Shown one piece after another: positions 5,941 to 7,249 of a stretch of DNA of 7,249 nucleotides. The position numbers were made by a program, and so were the translations under genes. The number at the start of each line of letters is the position of its first letter. Positions within the stretch are counted from its first letter, which is position 1. The notes under the pieces are model-generated. The model searched no databases. It was given only the letters and a program-made list of their open reading frames with translations, and had not been told where the DNA came from. Origin of the DNA: Chloroflexota bacterium (lineage in GTDB: Bacteria > Chloroflexota > Anaerolineae > Aggregatilineales > Phototrophicaceae); the NCBI GenBank assembly GCA_003242205.1, contig QGUR01000241.1, positions 1-7,249 on the forward strand, read 5' to 3'.

Positions 5941-5982
5941 GGCGTGCAGCGATACGGCATTCTGCCTGTATCGCTGCACGCC
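5941..5982 (-). terminator. Strong hairpin after the propeller gene, probable terminator or 3'-end stabiliser
   Basis: Fifteen base pairs without a mismatch join 5941-5955 (GGCGTGCAGCGATAC) to 5968-5982 (GTATCGCTGCACGCC). Three more G-C pairs (5956-5958 with 5964-5966) close a 5-nt ATTCT loop after one bulged base. It starts 9 nt beyond the TAG stop of the leftward gene. No T run follows on the minus strand (ATGCGGCG comes next), so it is not a textbook intrinsic terminator. It could stop polymerase with a factor, or protect the mRNA 3' end. It also separates the propeller gene from the thioredoxin promoter. Confidence 0.55.
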
Positions 5983-5991
5983 GGCCTAACC

Positions 5992-7095
5992 CTATTGCTG
6001 ACCGGCGGGCACGAAGCCCAGCAGGGTGCGCGGGTAGCGGTCAGTGACGATCAGGAAGCCGCGGTCGTCCAGCCTGACAATGCCCTCCCAGTTGCGCCCC
6101 TGACTGTCGGCGGTCATACGAAGCTGGATCGGGGCGACATCGGCAATGGTGATGCCCTGTTCGGTATAGTCCAGCGCGACGAGGCGCTCGTAGCCGTCGA
6201 ATTCGGCCTGACTTTCGCCCATGCCCCAGCGCTCGAAGATCGGGTCGCTGTCAACCGCCAGAAAATCCTCGCCGGGGAAGAAATAGTTGGGAACCCACAG
6301 GCGTCCGTTTTCGTCCGGCTGGGTGGCGTCGGTCACGCGGAACTCGATATTTTCGAGCGGGATGGTGCTGACCTCGCCGCTGGGCAAATCAATGACATAA
6401 GCCTGCGGGGCGGGGTTGACGCCCGCGCCGTTGGCTTCATACAGCGCAACGACTTTATCGCCCGCTACGAACAGCGCTTCGTAGGACATGTTGTCGAACG
6501 GTGTCTGAGGCGGCAGGGCGATACGCCGGTCGAGCCGCAGATGAATGGCGCGCAGGTCTTCCTCGACCGAGCCCCAGACAATATAGCCGCGCATGGAGGT
6601 ATCGTCCTCGCTCACCGTGTCGGCTTCAATCGTCAGGAAAACCTGATCGTCGGCAAAGGCGTTCGGCGCGTCGACGAAGACAATCGCCTCGAAACCGTCG
6701 AACGCCACCTCAAACCCGCTGACCGTATCGACGATGTCCGGGCCGTAGATCGGTACGGGGAACGGTTCGAGCGGCTCTGGCGAATCGGATGCCAGATAAT
6801 CGAGGATGTCTTCCTTTTCCAACGCGAACAGCATGCCTGAAATTTCGTCGGTGGCGTAAAGGAAGGAATTTTCGGTCAGCAGAACCAGATAATCCCCATA
6901 CCATGCCAGACCGGAAATTTCGGCTTCACTGGCAGCGGCGGGGCCGGCAAGTTCGATGAAGACGATATCGGTTTCGGGCGCTGCCGTTTCGGTCGCTTCA
7001 GGCGTCGCCACCGGATCGTCCTGAGCGAGCGTCATGCCGGCGCTCAGGGCGACCAGCATCACCAGCGCAAACAGTCTGAAGCAGGTATTTTTCAT
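5992..7095 (-). CDS. Secreted phytase-esterase-like / SdiA-regulated-like beta-propeller
   Basis: With ATG 7095 the product is 367 residues. Residues 1-24 form a signal peptide (MKNTCFRLFALVMLVALSAG, cleavage near TLA-QDD). A low-complexity linker TPEATETAAPETD follows (about 31-43), typical of exported proteins in Chloroflexota. The rest reads as propeller blades, each with an 'E/S-G-(L/I/F)...G-D/F...(L/V)...D/E' module: ISGLAWYGDYLVLLTENS (60-77), VSGFEVAFDGFEAIVFVDAP (125-144), MSYEALFVAGDKVVALYEANG (about 203-223) and WEGIVRLDDRGFLIVTDR (336-353, followed by YPRTLLGFVP). This is the pattern of the 'esterase-like activity of phytase' and SdiA-regulated propeller families. It is acidic and its only cysteine is C5 in the signal peptide. 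The start was chosen because GGAGGAGG precedes ATG 7095; an in-frame ATG at 7146 would add 17 basic residues. Enzymatic activity is unproven; it may only bind a ligand. Confidence 0.85.
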   Translation of the reverse strand: MKNTCFRLFALVMLVALSAGMTLAQDDPVATPEATETAAPETDIVFIELAGPAAASEAEISGLAWYGDYLVLLTENSFLYATDEISGMLFALEKEDILDYLASDSPEPLEPFPVPIYGPDIVDTVSGFEVAFDGFEAIVFVDAPNAFADDQVFLTIEADTVSEDDTSMRGYIVWGSVEEDLRAIHLRLDRRIALPPQTPFDNMSYEALFVAGDKVVALYEANGAGVNPAPQAYVIDLPSGEVSTIPLENIEFRVTDATQPDENGRLWVPNYFFPGEDFLAVDSDPIFERWGMGESQAEFDGYERLVALDYTEQGITIADVAPIQLRMTADSQGRNWEGIVRLDDRGFLIVTDRYPRTLLGFVPAGQQ

Positions 7096-7098
7096 TTT

Positions 7099-7106
7099 CC
7101 TCCTCC
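7099..7106 (-). promoter_or_regulatory. Strong ribosome binding site of the propeller gene
   Basis: Minus-strand GGAGGAGG, followed by AAA and then ATG 7095, offers two registers of a near-consensus Shine-Dalgarno. The in-frame upstream ATG 7146 has nothing comparable. The site therefore decides the start and places the signal peptide at the N-terminus. Confidence 0.75.
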
Positions 7107-7148
7107 GTGCCATCAAACGTAAACGCCTGAAAATGACATGCCACATTT

Positions 7149-7154
7149 ATTATG
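7149..7154 (-). promoter_or_regulatory. Possible -10 element for the propeller gene
   Basis: Minus-strand CATAAT matches five of six positions of the sigma70 -10 box, in an AT-rich stretch about 54 nt before ATG 7095. No good -35 is present at 16-18 nt upstream. It is the best -10 candidate in the upstream region, but unconvincing alone. Confidence 0.25.
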
Positions 7155-7216
7155 CCTGAATTCAATCAGCGATACCTGACGACGGCTTTATGGCCATGTT
7201 AACGGCGTGTCATAGA

Positions 7217-7249
7217 CCCCACGCCTAAAGGCGGGGGCTTGTCCCTGGC
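7217..7249. mobile_element. Possible IS200/IS605 (TnpB-type) element terminus, running off the window
   Basis: CCCCACGCC-TAAA-GGCGGGGG (7217-7237) folds as a tight hairpin with a 4-nt loop and one mismatch, followed by CTTGTCCC. Read on the minus strand it is AAGCCCCCGCC-TTTA-GGCGTGGGG, which resembles the imperfect end hairpins of IS200/IS605 and stand-alone tnpB elements. In those elements this hairpin lies at the element end, and at the 3' end of the omega RNA next to the guide. If so, the element body lies to the right, beyond 7249, and 7216 or nearby is the junction with host DNA. No transposase or tnpB codons are inside the window. The assignment rests on the hairpin alone. Confidence 0.4.

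Noticed and set aside
5725..6840. Long plus-strand open frame (371 codons) antisense to the thioredoxin and propeller genes
   Set aside because: Its translation is rich in Arg, His, Gln and Val with no domain pattern and no ribosome binding site. It is the complement of two well-supported genes in GC-rich DNA.
1..7249. CRISPR arrays, tRNA or rRNA genes, phage modules or defence operons
   Set aside because: No regularly spaced repeats, no tRNA-like cloverleaf or rRNA segment, and no nuclease, toxin or phage-structural gene pattern could be found.

Overview
The window most resembles chromosomal DNA from a Gram-negative-looking or monoderm environmental bacterium of the phylum Chloroflexota (class Anaerolineae or a close relative). 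This is inferred from style, not from a marker gene. The clues are high GC, well-spaced single-gene units, secreted proteins with an AQDD-type start after the signal peptide and a Thr/Pro/Glu linker, a tandem DUF5666-like secreted protein, and a cytosolic 'NPGxE' beta-sandwich protein of a type common in that phylum.

Layout, left to right. (1) <1-1055, minus: an MFS transporter of the fucose-permease-like group, with its C-terminus cut off by the window edge. (2) 1056-1295: divergent intergenic region. (3) 1296-2123, plus: secreted protein with three DUF5666-like beta repeats, closed by a good hairpin terminator (2159-2203). (4) 2307-4340, plus: P1B-type metal-exporting ATPase with the P1B-4 signature (SPC in the metal-site helix, HEGST in the last helix) and no N-terminal metal-binding domain. 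Its promoter region carries a perfect 7-4-7 dyad, and a 12-bp hairpin terminator follows it (4396-4441). (5) 4517-5149, plus: NPGxE-type beta-sandwich protein of unknown function with its own promoter and ribosome binding site. (6) 5170-5868, minus: two-domain thioredoxin with a degenerate first domain and a WCGPC second domain. (7) A very stable 15-bp hairpin at 5941-5982. (8) 5992-7095, minus: secreted phytase-esterase-like or SdiA-regulated-like beta-propeller. (9) 7096-7249: upstream region of gene 8, ending in a hairpin that looks like the terminal hairpin of an IS200/IS605 (TnpB-type) element whose body would lie outside the window.

The genes do not form one pathway. Nearly every one has its own promoter or terminator signals, so this reads as ordinary chromosomal gene order: transport (MFS, metal ATPase), envelope or exported proteins (DUF5666-like, propeller), redox (thioredoxin) and one unknown. 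No clear new multi-gene system is visible. The points most worth checking are the metal-ATPase operator/promoter architecture, the duplicated thioredoxin with a lost active site, and the possible transposon end at the right edge.
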